A DNA stretch of 64,000 bases, taken from contig CAVPIK010000009.1 of assembly GCA_963704975.1 (NCBI GenBank), positions 1 to 64,000 on the forward strand, in the 5' to 3' direction. Origin of the DNA: JAGNDO01 sp963704975 (GTDB taxonomy: Bacteria; Chloroflexota; Anaerolineae; Caldilineales; Caldilineaceae). A model generated the notes under the pieces. The model searched no databases. It saw nothing but the letters and a program-made list of their open reading frames with translations, and was not told where the DNA came from. Every line of letters starts with the position of its first letter. Position 1 is the first letter of the stretch. The translations under genes and the position numbers were made by a program. Positions 53,384-64,000 of this stretch are shown in pieces.

Positions 53384-54374
53384 ACTCCGTACTCATTCTC
53401 CCTCGCATCACATCCGCCCGCGGACTCAAATGCGCCTGGCCGTCGGCGTGGTAGCTGCTGCGCACGAGGGCGCCGCTTTCCATCCACTTGAAGCCCCGCT
53501 GCACGCCCTCTTCTTTCAAGCGCTCGAACTCGTCCGGCGTGTAGTAGCGGTGGATGGGCAGGTGGAAGCGGCTGGGCTGCAAATATTGGCCGATGGTCAT
53601 GATGTCCACATCGTGGGCCCGCAGATCGTCCATCACCTGCAAGATCTCGTCCCACTCCTCGCCCAGGCCCAGCATGATGCCCGATTTGGCCAGGGCCGTG
53701 GGGTCCATCTGCTTGGCCCGCTGCAAGACCTGCATGGATTGCATATATTTGGCCTGGGGCCGCACCGTGCGATAGAGCCGGGGCACGGTCTCCGTGTTGT
53801 GGTTGAGGATCTCCGGCTGGGCGTCCATGACGATTTGGAGGGCGGGCACGTTGCCCTTGAAATCGGGGATCAGCACCTCGATGGTGCAGCCGGGGACCAG
53901 TCGCCGAATCCAATAGATGCTCTCGGCGAAGACCCAGGCCCCGCCGTCAAGCTGCTCGTCCCGGTTGACGCTGGTCAGCACGGCGTGTTTGAGCTGCATG
54001 GCGGCGATGCTCTCGCCTATCCGGCGGGGCTCGTCCGGGTCCAGGGGCGCGCCCCGGCCGGTCTTGATCTTGCAGAAGCCACAACTGCGGGTGCAGGTGT
54101 CCCCCATGAGCAGGAAGGTGGCCGTGCCCCGTCCCCAGCATTCGCCGATGTTGGGGCACATGGCCTCTTCGCAGACCGTGTGCAGGCTCTTGCCCCGGAA
54201 GAGGCCCTTCAATTCTTCGTAGCGGGGGCTGCCCACGGCCTTCACCCGCAGCCAGGACGGGCGGCGGCCCCGGGTCAGGTTGCCCGGTCCGCTGTTGTCC
54301 GGCTGGATGGTCGGCGCCGGTTCCAGGTGGATGGTGCCGTAGCCGTTGGTTTGAATGGTTGTTTGTTCGCTCAT
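53382..54374 (-). CDS. lipA: Lipoyl synthase
   Basis: Radical SAM enzyme inserting two sulfurs into octanoyl groups. 330 residues. Auxiliary cluster Cys at 68, 73 and 79 (CEEAMCPNIGEC), radical SAM cluster Cys at 94, 98 and 101 (CTRSCGFC), and the C-terminal Ser ligand in RSSYHA. The usual VDRDDLPDGGA is VNRDEQLDGGA. Single gene without lipB neighbour. Confidence 0.96.
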   Translation of the reverse strand: MSEQTTIQTNGYGTIHLEPAPTIQPDNSGPGNLTRGRRPSWLRVKAVGSPRYEELKGLFRGKSLHTVCEEAMCPNIGECWGRGTATFLLMGDTCTRSCGFCKIKTGRGAPLDPDEPRRIGESIAAMQLKHAVLTSVNRDEQLDGGAWVFAESIYWIRRLVPGCTIEVLIPDFKGNVPALQIVMDAQPEILNHNTETVPRLYRTVRPQAKYMQSMQVLQRAKQMDPTALAKSGIMLGLGEEWDEILQVMDDLRAHDVDIMTIGQYLQPSRFHLPIHRYYTPDEFERLKEEGVQRGFKWMESGALVRSSYHADGQAHLSPRADVMRGRMSTE

Positions 54375-54453
54375 GATTTCGTCTGCTTCCCTTCTTCCCG
54401 ACCTCGGTAAGTGCTTTACAAAGAGCGCAATATCCTCTGCGCCCCCTGGAACT

Positions 54454-55935
54454 CTACGCTGAATTTCCCTTTGTCAACTGACCCGTCGTTTCACCAACCT
54501 CTTCCTGAATCAAAATCGTCGCCGTGGCCAACCCCACAAAGAGCCAGAAGAGCACGGTCATGTGGGGATAGGTCATGTTGAACCAATAGTGGTCGAAGAT
54601 GCCGCTGACCAGCGCACCCAGGACCGCGCCGCCAAAGCCCAGGAGCAGGGCTTCCCGGCCCTCGTCATAGCCCCGCCGCCAGGAGCGGAAGACCATGCCC
54701 AAGAAGCCGCCGACCACGGCCACGAAGATGGCCAAGCCCACCAGCCCCATGTTTTCGGCGATGATCAGATAGAACATGCTCACGCCCAAATAGAGGTCGA
54801 TGTCGGGCACGCCGGTGAAGCCCACGCCGAAGATGGGGTAGCGGGCGATCAGGATCAGGGCGTCTTTGTATTCGCCAAAGCGCATCAGGGTGGCCTGATC
54901 CTGCCCGGCCAAGCCTTCCAGGAGCCGGGCCACATATTCCTGGGTGAAGGGGAGAAAGAAGAGCATGGCTACGCCGACCAGCCCCAAGGGGATCAGGCGG
55001 CGATATTTGAGCAGGGCCAGGAGGCCTAGAGACGCCGCCAACCCCAACAGGGCCGATCGGCTGTAGGTGAGATAGAGGGCCAGCACCGCGGTCCCCAGCA
55101 TGACCGTGGTCAGCCAGCGGGGGAAGAGGGGGCGGCGGGCAAACCATTGGGGAGCCAGCCCGCCGGCCACCAAGATCATCATCCCGCCCAGCACGTTGGG
55201 GTCCACGGACGTGCCGATGGCCCGCATGGTGCCGGTGGTGTCATCCTCGATCCAGCGCAAGGCCCCGTAGCCGCCGGGATAGTCGAAGCGGGCCAGGTGG
55301 TCCAGCACCCAGACCGTCCACGCTTCGGGGATGACGTAGAAGGCCACGGCGATGGCGGCGCAGGCCCATCCGGCCAGGAAGAGCCAGCGGCTCACCCAGT
55401 CCAGCTCCTTCTGGGTGCGCACGGTGTTGATGATCACAAAGAAGAGGCCGATGCCCAGCAGAATCTCGGCAAAGCGGCGCACGGTGAAGCTGGTGGGGCG
55501 GCTGTGGGTCAGCCCATAGGCAAAGCTGAAGGTGGCCATGAGCATGAAAAGCAACACCCACAGGCCCAGGGGCGAGCCGATCAACTTGCGCTCCTGGCCG
55601 GTCATCAGCTTGAAAAGCCAGACGAAGAAGAGCGCGCCCAGGGCCACGTCGAGAAAGGTGGGCTTGAAGCCGATGCTGAAGGGCAGACTGGCAAAGGGCA
55701 GGCCAAAGACCACGGCCACCAAGGCCACAAAGCCCCAATGGGTGTCCACCAGCACCATCGCCCCGCCGATGATGGCCACGGCCATCGCCAAGGCAATGAT
55801 CGGTCCCAGCACGCCGATGAAGAGCGCGATGATCCCCGCCCCGGCCACCAAAATGCCGCCGACGGTCAGTCGGCGGGTCAGGGGGTGGGGGGAGGTGAGT
55901 AGGTTTTGGAAGGAACGTGCGGTTGTGTTGAGCAT
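54454..55935 (-). CDS. O-antigen ligase/polymerase-like membrane protein
   Basis: 493 residues, about 12 helices and a large extracytoplasmic loop with GTSVDPNVLGGMMIL. RFGEYKDALILIARYPIFGVG and YLTYSRSALLGLAASLGLLA are typical of the Wzy/WaaL (PF04932) family, and the Arg and Asp residues in the loop would bind the glycan donor. It acts on cell-surface polysaccharides. Next genes are membrane glycosyltransferases, consistent with this. Confidence 0.88.
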   Translation of the reverse strand: MLNTTARSFQNLLTSPHPLTRRLTVGGILVAGAGIIALFIGVLGPIIALAMAVAIIGGAMVLVDTHWGFVALVAVVFGLPFASLPFSIGFKPTFLDVALGALFFVWLFKLMTGQERKLIGSPLGLWVLLFMLMATFSFAYGLTHSRPTSFTVRRFAEILLGIGLFFVIINTVRTQKELDWVSRWLFLAGWACAAIAVAFYVIPEAWTVWVLDHLARFDYPGGYGALRWIEDDTTGTMRAIGTSVDPNVLGGMMILVAGGLAPQWFARRPLFPRWLTTVMLGTAVLALYLTYSRSALLGLAASLGLLALLKYRRLIPLGLVGVAMLFFLPFTQEYVARLLEGLAGQDQATLMRFGEYKDALILIARYPIFGVGFTGVPDIDLYLGVSMFYLIIAENMGLVGLAIFVAVVGGFLGMVFRSWRRGYDEGREALLLGFGGAVLGALVSGIFDHYWFNMTYPHMTVLFWLFVGLATATILIQEEVGETTGQLTKGNSA

Positions 55936-55959
55936 TTGTCTTTAGGAAAAATTGCTCTC

Positions 55960-55988
55960 TTGCGTAGAGCAGATTTGAACGGTATAAT
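55960..55988 (+). promoter_or_regulatory. Sigma70 promoter of the toxin-antitoxin pair
   Basis: TTGCGT, 17-nt spacer, TATAAT, 51 bp before the start at 56039. Confidence 0.6.
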
Positions 55989-56038
55989 TCAGAAAGTGGA
56001 TCTGCAACCCCTGAGTTGATTCGGGAGACCGTGCAACT

Positions 56039-56322
56039 ATGCACATCACGGGCTACATTTGGCGAGAAGAAACTATCGATAAACTGGCTTGGAAGCACGA
56101 CGTTCAAGTTGATGAAGTCATCGATGTCTTTGAAAACCGGCCTCGTTTTGAACGACTGGAGCGGGTCACCGCCCGAACGAAGATCTCTATCTTGCTGCCG
56201 GTCAGACTCGATCAGGTCGATATTTACTGGTCTTCTTTGTTCGCAAGACAGATGACCAAGCGCTGGTTGTCACAGCCAGAGAGATGACCAAAAAGGAACG
56301 CCGCCGTTATGCTAAAAAATGA
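56039..56322 (+). CDS. BrnT-type/DUF4258-like toxin, one indel
   Basis: About 94 residues when the frame is repaired. MHITGYIWREETIDKLAWKH and VDEVIDVFENRPRF, then, after a single-base change near 56166-56172, PNEDLYLAAGQTRSGRYLLV, DDQALVVTAREMTKKERRRY and a lysine tail. The pattern is that of small mRNA-cleaving toxins of the BrnT/DUF4258 group. The toxin's 3' end overlaps the start of the antitoxin gene by 14 nt. Confidence 0.8.
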
Positions 56323-56592
56323 TTCCGTCAAAACAGAATTGCCCGCTACCTTCGAAACTTTGGACGAGATGGCCGACTTCTGGGATACCCACGACGTCAC
56401 CGATTTTGAAGAATTTCTAACGCCGGTTGACGCTACCGTGGCCATGTCTCCGCGCCATGAATATGTCATCACGTTGTCCGACTCCCTGGATTCACTGCTC
56501 CAGAAAGTCCAAAAGTCCGAAGGTGTGTCGCTGAATACCCTGGTCAATCTTTGGGTTCAGGAAAAACTCCAGCAGTACGCGGTTGCCCCTCG

Positions 56593-56596
<4 letters not shown>
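56309..56596 (+). CDS. CopG/BrnA-type antitoxin
   Basis: 95 residues. The N-terminal part (LPATFETLDEMADFWDTHD) is typical for CopG-family antitoxins of BrnT/HigB-like toxins, and the C-terminal ribbon-helix-helix is TLSDSLDSLLQKVQKSEGVS plus NTLVNLWVQEKLQ. It would bind the operon promoter and the toxin. Its stop overlaps the convergent glycosyltransferase stop. Confidence 0.85.
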
Positions 56597-59201
<2,605 letters not shown>

Positions 59202-59205
<4 letters not shown>

Positions 59206-61412
59206 GGCGTTCCCCCAATCGTAATTGTGCCAACCGAGACTTCCTGCCCCGCCGGGTTGCCCGCGGCGTCCAGCAGTTCCAAGGGGTCAAGCGTGTCGGC
59301 ATCGTAGACCAACAGCCGCACATCGTACGCGCCGGGAGCCAAGTCCCCGGGCGTGGGGATGGCGTACACATTCAAAGGCCGGTCCGCCTCCCCCCACTGG
59401 GACGGGGCCAGATGGCGGTCGTTGAGCAGACGACGGTCGTCTTGGCCCAACCGGTTGCCCGCAGACGTCATAGAGGGCCAAGCGCGCCTTGAGCGGGCGA
59501 TCCAGATCCCCGGCCACGGTTCGCCATCTGATAACCACATCGATCGTGCGGCCAGCCAGGATCGGCGGCGATAGGCAAGGAGACGGCTTCACTCCAGACT
59601 TGGCCAGAGATCCCCGGCACGCGAAAACCATGCGACCTGGTCTTCAAACGAGTCCGCCAGGGCGAAAGCGGTGGGCGGGGTCAGATCCCACCAGTTGAGC
59701 CGGTAGCCCTGGAAAGTCTCTTCCCCCGCGGGCGTGCCATACTTGCCCAGCAGGAAAGGCACCGCGCCCCGGGGATCCGTGTCGCTCTCGAACCACTGCA
59801 CCCAGAAGACCCGGTGGGCGTCCCCGGCCCACTCGGTCAGCCGCTGGTCGATGGTGTTGATGTCCACAAAAAGATAGCGGGCGGGCGCGGCTTCCGGCCC
59901 CGTGGGCGTGGCGGACGGGTCGATGGCATAGCGCCCGTAATAAAAGCCAAACGGGTACTTCTGATCCACAAAGATCACATCCCCCGGCCCGGTGGAGGCC
60001 CGCAGCCAGGCCGCCACGCCTGCCGTGTCCTCTCGGAAGAAGCGGGCGTCCGTCAGGTCCGCCTGGGCGGCGGGGAGCAGGCCGGCCAGCAGGATGGCCG
60101 CGCCGAGAAGCGGCAGCGGCTTCCACCACCGCCCCAAGGCCGCCGCGCCCATGCCCAACAGCGCATACAGCGCCGGGGTCACAAAACCGCTGTAGCGGAT
60201 GTTGAACGCGCCCCGGTCCATGACGGCGATGTAGTAGAGGGCCAGGCCGCCGAAGAGCCAGAAAATGAAGAATTGAGAATGGAGAATTGAAAATTGAGAA
60301 TGGGATCGGCGGCGCAGACTCATGGCTAACGGCTGAAGGCTAACGGCTAAGACCGCAAGCACGGCCCACAGCCACACGTTGCCCAACGGGCTGGCGGTCC
60401 AGGCGTAGCCGCCGAGGAAGCCGGTCCAGTTTTGGACGAGATAGCCGGTCACCGTGGGGACGGTGAGGTTGGGGTTGGCGTAGTCCGGGATCTGGCGCAG
60501 GGCGATGGGGACCAAGGGCAAAAGCAGCACGGTCATGGTCAGGCCGGTGAGGATGATTTGGCGCAGGTGTCGCCAGCGGTCGGGCTGGATCAGCGCCCAG
60601 ATGCCCCAGCCCGCGTACCACGCCACGAGGATGAAGACGGCGTTGTAGTGGGTGGCGAGGGCGGCGGCGGAGAAGAGGATGAATGGAAAATTGAGATTTG
60701 AGAATTGAGAATTGAAAATGCGTGGTCGAGTTTGACTCGGCGTTTCTTGATCTTCTTTGGTTGAGGTAAGTAGGTTTAGAAATGCAATGGCCGCTGCCAT
60801 CAAGAGGGCGAAGGCCAGGGTGTACATGCGGGTTTCCTGGCTTTCGGCCAGCCAGAAAGGGGACGCCGCGCCGACCGCGGCGGCGATGAGGGCCGCATAG
60901 CGCAAATCATTCGGTGAATTACCGCGCTCTAGCCGGGTCCGTGACCCGGCGGGTTGACCAATGGATTGCCAGGAAACGGAGGATAGACGGCGGGTGAGGG
61001 CATAGAGCAACGCCACGCCCAAAACGCCAAACCAGACGCTAAAATAGCGGCCCACATAGGCCACCATCTGCGGCGCATCCCCCCGCTGGATGCCGGCCAG
61101 GTTGAGCCAGCCGTGGAGCAGCCAATAGTAGAGGGGCGGCTGGATGTCCAACTCCGGCGCGCCGGGGATCTGCCAGAAGGGGCGCAGGGCCACGTCCAGG
61201 TTGCGGGCCTCGTCCCACCAGATATTTTGCAGGGTCAGGTCGGTCAGGCGCAGGGCGAGGGCGGCGAGGAGGATGACTAACAACAACAAATTAACCGCAG
61301 AGCGCAGAGGGGCGCAGAGAGATTCTTTCATTTCTCTTTGCGGCCTTTGCGTCTTGGCGGTGAGAAGAATTTCCCCGCTATTCAGTTCTTCGACACCGGT
61401 TGATTTGGGCAT
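59202..61412 (-). CDS. GT39/ArnT-like membrane glycosyltransferase, repeat insertions and indels
   Basis: About 736 residues. IWWDEARNLDVALRPFWQIP contains the catalytic Asp-Glu pair of family 39, followed by LDIQPPLYYWLLHGWLNLAG. About 11 membrane helices, then a soluble extracytoplasmic part (DVIFVDQKYPFGFYYGRYAI, ARYLFVDINTIDQRLTEWAG). Indels near 59590 and 59480 break the C-terminal domain (RTIDVVIRWRTVAGDLDRPL, DVRLLVYDADTLDPLELLDA). Repeats are read in frame at 60268-60302 (SQFSILHSQFFIFW), 60681-60720 (NSQFSNLNFPFILF) and at the N-terminus (TAKTQRPQREM, 61330-61370). Start ATG 61412 has GGGAGG upstream. The next gene starts within its stop (ATGA). Confidence 0.82.
60268..60302. repeat. 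ATTGAGA/AATTGAA array inside coding sequence
   Basis: Heptamer-type tract in the 59202-61412 gene; frame kept open and read as SQFSILHSQF. Confidence 0.88.
60681..60720. repeat. Second ATTGAGA array inside the same gene
   Basis: Units ttgagat, ttgagaa, ttgagaa, ttgaaaa, read as NSQFSNLNFPF on the minus strand. Confidence 0.88.
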
Positions 61413-61538
61413 AAGCAGCCTCCCATTTTACCCCACGGCTTGGGGTTGGGCCAAAGAAACGAGGAGAAAGACGCTTGCCCGGCTTGGGGATTGCGGCTAT
61501 ACTGGGAACAGATTCGCTGTGTTTAGGAGATGATTGCT

Positions 61539-61885
61539 ATGACAGTTTCGACAATTTCACCGGTTCGGGCCATTTCCGGCCAGGCCATCCAACAGATTGT
61601 GGGCCAGATCGCCCAGGGCTTTCGACCCCTGCGGGTGATCCTCTTTGGTTCGCAGGCCAGCGGCGAGGACGACGTCACCAGCGATGTAGATCTGTTGGTC
61701 GTCATGGACACGGATTTGCGGGAGACTGAGCAAGCCGTGCAGATCTGTCAAGCCATTGACTATGGATTGATCTGGATCTGATCGTGCGCAAGCCCTCGAC
61801 GATTGAGCGGCGGCTGGCCTTGGGTGATCCCTTTATCGCTGAAATTTTGCGGTCGGGACGGGTGCTTTATGAATCCGCTGATTAG
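61539..61885 (+). CDS. Nucleotidyltransferase (MNT/MntA type), one indel
   Basis: About 115 residues. The active-site motif GSQASGEDDVTSDVDLLVVM (GS...DxD) is complete. A single-base change near 61765-61775 joins QAIDYGL with DLIVRKPSTIERRLALGDPF, then AEILRSGRVLYESAD at the end. Proteins of this type often pair with a HEPN toxin (MntA-HepT). No HEPN gene is present on either side, so it is an orphan here. Start at 61539, with AGGAG 9 nt upstream. Confidence 0.78.
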
Positions 61886-62236
61886 TGGGTGAAAAGCGGA
61901 GCCCCCCACATTACCGAACGGCCCAGCGCGAATCAGCACGTAAGTTTCCCAAGACGCGCCTGCTTTCCGGAATGTCCGAGAACCTCAGCGGGATCTCTGG
62001 TTCGACTGGATCGATTGCGGTGGTCCGGTATCCCGCAGCGGTTGAGGCCAAATTGACAGTTAGGACGATTTCCGGCACTTGCCGACAGCGGCTGGATTCC
62101 TGATTGACTTGATCCTCGCCCATAGTGGGGCCACGCCTACGCTCCCGGCTACGCATGGTATATACACCAATCCCCTCACCAATCCCCCAATCAACCAACG
62201 CAACCAATCAACATCGTTCCACACGGAGAGAACACT
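61886..62236. other. Non-coding spacer before the rhodanese gene
   Basis: About 350 bp without a credible gene. The last 60 bp contain CCAATC/CAATCAA-type repeat words (62165-62212). No clear promoter. Confidence 0.5.
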
Positions 62237-63082
62237 ATGAGCAATTACATTCATCCCGACGTCCTGGTCAGCACCGACTGGGTGGCCGCGCACTTGAACG
62301 ACCCCAAGGTGCGCCTGGTGGAGAGCAACGAGGATCCCCTGTTGTACGAGGTCGGCCACATCGCCGGCGCGGTGAAGATCGACTGGCAGGCGGATCTGAA
62401 CGATCCCGTGGTGCGGGATTATGTGGGCAAGGCCGAGTTTGAGGCACTGCTGGGCCGCCTGGGCATCGACAACGAGACCACCGTGGTCTTCTACGGCGAC
62501 AAGAACAACTGGTGGGCCACCTATGCCTTCTGGGTCTTCCAGCTTTTCGGCTTCGAAAAGGGCAAGATGATGAACGGCGGGCGCACCAAGTGGGTGGCCG
62601 AGGGCCGGGAGATGACACGGGAGAAGGTCAGCTATCCCGCCACCACCTTCACCGCCAACGAGCGCAACGACGCCTTGATCCGGGCCTACAAAGACGAGGT
62701 CTTCACCCACCAAGAGGCCGGTCTGCCCCTGGTGGATGTGCGCAGCCCTGCCGAATATCGGGGCGACCTGCTGCACATGGCCGACTATCCCCAAGAGGGC
62801 ACCCTGCGGGGCGGCCACATCAAGGGGGCGCGCAACGTGCCCTGGGCCCGGGCGGCCAACCCGGACGGCACCTTCAAGAGCGCGGACGATCTGCGGGCCA
62901 TCTACGAGACCGAGCAGGGGCTTTCCCCGGACGACACCATCATCGCCTATTGCCGCATCGGCGAGCGCAGCAGCCACAGTTGGTTTGTGCTCAAATATCT
63001 GCTGGGCTACACCAACATCCGCAACTACGACGGCTCCTGGACCGAATGGGGCAATGCGGTGCGGGCACCCATCGAAAAATAA
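62237..63082 (+). CDS. Thiosulfate sulfurtransferase (double rhodanese)
   Basis: 281 residues. Two rhodanese domains: an inactive N-terminal one (HPDVLVSTDWVAAHL, HIAGAVKIDWQADLNDPVVR) and a C-terminal one with active Cys in IAYCRIGERSSHSWF (CRIGERS loop). GAKDVNW-like region replaced by GGHIKGARNVPWARAAN. It moves sulfane sulfur, for example from thiosulfate to cyanide or to a biosynthetic acceptor. Good ribosome-binding site (GGAGAGAAC). Intact. Confidence 0.95.
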   Translation: MSNYIHPDVLVSTDWVAAHLNDPKVRLVESNEDPLLYEVGHIAGAVKIDWQADLNDPVVRDYVGKAEFEALLGRLGIDNETTVVFYGDKNNWWATYAFWVFQLFGFEKGKMMNGGRTKWVAEGREMTREKVSYPATTFTANERNDALIRAYKDEVFTHQEAGLPLVDVRSPAEYRGDLLHMADYPQEGTLRGGHIKGARNVPWARAANPDGTFKSADDLRAIYETEQGLSPDDTIIAYCRIGERSSHSWFVLKYLLGYTNIRNYDGSWTEWGNAVRAPIEK

Positions 63083-63110
63083 GCGAATGGCGAATGGCAA
63101 ATGGCGAATC
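63083..63110. repeat. GCGAATG heptamer array
   Basis: Four units just after the rhodanese stop codon. It forms a long-range inverted repeat with the CGCCATT array at 63210-63250. Confidence 0.88.
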
Positions 63111-63127
63111 AACGGACGAGGTTGATT

Positions 63128-63176
63128 CCAAAAAGAAAAAGAGGGCCGCTGAAGAATTTACAGCGGCCCTCTTCTA
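63128..63176. terminator. Terminator between convergent rhodanese and lipoprotein genes
   Basis: Stem AAGAGGGCCGCTG and complement CAGCGGCCCTCTT (63137-63175), A-rich flank on one side and TCT on the other. Confidence 0.8.
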
Positions 63177-63209
63177 TGCTTGGTAATCTGCTTCAACTCA
63201 ACCTACACT

Positions 63210-63250
63210 TCGCCATTCGCCATTCGCCATTCGCCATTCGCCATTCGCCA
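63210..63250. repeat. CGCCATT heptamer array (six copies)
   Basis: Almost perfect tandem CGCCATT units just downstream of the lipoprotein gene (minus strand). Confidence 0.93.
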
Positions 63251-63253
63251 CCG

Positions 63254-63925
63254 TCAATCAATCCGCCGCACTTCCATGCCCGGCGGGGGGACGAAGATGA
63301 AGGTTTTGGGGTCGATCTCCTGGTTGAAGCGCACGTCGGTGAAGGTGATCTCCAGACCGCCGGGGGTCTTGACCCGCAGGGGATAGTAGGTTTCCTGGTC
63401 CAGCCACAGGGTGAGGACGCCAGCGGGCAGGATGCCCACGGCTTCGGGCAGGTTCATCTCCATGTGATGCACGTCTCGGCCGGCCATCTTCTCCCGGCCC
63501 ACGTAGTTGAAGGCATCTGCCTTGCCCAGGGCGGCCTGGATCTCTTCGGGCATGGCTTCCAGCAGGTTGCTGCCGGTCAGGGCACCCACTTCCGGCTGGA
63601 AGGTTTGGCGGTCGGCGATCATGGTCACGTCCAGGGCGGGCACGTAGTACCAGGCCTCGGTCTCGTTGAGGACCACGATCATGTCCTTGTATTCCGCCGG
63701 GCCATCCTCGGTCTCGGCGCGCAGGAAGGTGGGGCGCTGCACCCACAGCTCGTCTTTCAGCAGATCCTCGCCCACCTGAATCTCCACCCGGCCCATCACC
63801 GTGCGCACTTGGGGCAGACGGCGGGCCATCTCCGTGGCGGTTTTTTCCGCCGTGGGGCCGCCGCCGCACCCGGCGACCAGAACAGCCAGGATCATGATGA
63901 TCAAGATTTTCCATTTGTGTGACAT
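63254..63925 (-). CDS. Outer-membrane-lipoprotein-sorting (LolA-like) lipoprotein
   Basis: 223 residues. Signal peptide with lipobox: ILIIMILAVLVAGC. The mature part has strand-rich sequence MGRVEIQVGEDLLKDELWVQ, YKDMIVVLNETEAWYYVPAL, PAGVLTLWLDQETYYPLRVK and GLEITFTDVRFNQEIDPKTF, as in the LolA/DUF4367 fold. It probably binds a lipid or acts in envelope maintenance. Start at MSHKWK, with AAGGA upstream. Intact. Confidence 0.85.
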   Translation of the reverse strand: MSHKWKILIIMILAVLVAGCGGGPTAEKTATEMARRLPQVRTVMGRVEIQVGEDLLKDELWVQRPTFLRAETEDGPAEYKDMIVVLNETEAWYYVPALDVTMIADRQTFQPEVGALTGSNLLEAMPEEIQAALGKADAFNYVGREKMAGRDVHHMEMNLPEAVGILPAGVLTLWLDQETYYPLRVKTPGGLEITFTDVRFNQEIDPKTFIFVPPPGMEVRRID

Positions 63926-64000
63926 GGGATGTCCTTTTTGTCGAGTATTACGTGTCGTGTATTGAGGTTTAGATCTTTCCGTTTCGGATACGGTCAAGTA

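Overview
This is a GC-rich bacterial window in which ordinary housekeeping genes sit in short operons on both strands. The gene content suggests a Chloroflexota (Anaerolineae-like) genome. The evidence is the rpsB-tsf-pyrH-frr-uppS-cdsA run, a 7TM-HD phosphohydrolase next to ybeY and dgkA, NfeD/SPFH, DUF2089 and DUF4097-type proteins, a bacterial deoxyhypusine-synthase-like enzyme and a tyrosine phenol-lyase. That assignment is an inference from protein character, not from a marker search. I saw no rRNA, tRNA, CRISPR array, insertion sequence or prophage.

Layout. 1-5.1 kb: sugar isomerases, KDPG aldolase, Nudix hydrolase and a SelD read through an in-frame UGA (selenocysteine). 5.3-11 kb: a response regulator, an S41 protease lacking the usual catalytic lysine, nadD, obg and a VTT membrane protein. 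11.2-16.2 kb: YqeY, 7TM-HD protein, ybeY, dgkA and an MFS exporter. 16.4-19 kb: an amino-acid ABC importer whose binding protein is an internal tandem duplication. 19.2-25.5 kb: pdxS-pdxT, then a polyamine block (pyruvoyl arginine decarboxylase, agmatinase, deoxyhypusine-synthase-like enzyme) and sppA. 25.8-30.1 kb: cysteine-desulfurase-like enzyme, secreted dienelactone hydrolase, tyrosine phenol-lyase with an Lrp regulator. 30.5-36.6 kb: a membrane-associated block (NfeD, DUF805, SPFH, two paralogous 76-aa proteins, DUF2089, DUF4097-like, SHOCT-like, phasin-like). 36.9-44.2 kb: ferredoxin, D-threonine-aldolase-type enzyme, response regulator and the translation/lipid run rpsB to cdsA. 44.3-54.4 kb: rpe, hydrolase, M50 protease, DUF971, slipin, DUF3048, ruvB, DksA-like, upp and lipA. 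54.4-64 kb: O-antigen-ligase-like protein, a BrnT-type toxin-antitoxin pair, two large GT39-type membrane glycosyltransferases, a nucleotidyltransferase, a rhodanese and a lipoprotein.

Two features cut across the whole window. First, about twenty genes carry single-base indels that break an otherwise intact family protein. They cluster in short homopolymers and are densest in the duplicated binding protein. This looks like uncorrected long-read error rather than mass pseudogenisation, so coordinates given here span the indels. Second, the spacers are full of short repeats: heptamer tandem arrays (CACGCAA, GGCAAAA, CGCCATT, TCTCAAT and others), often arranged as long palindromes, plus three larger palindromic families (A, B and C). 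Several of these are read in frame as protein, most strikingly inside the two glycosyltransferases.
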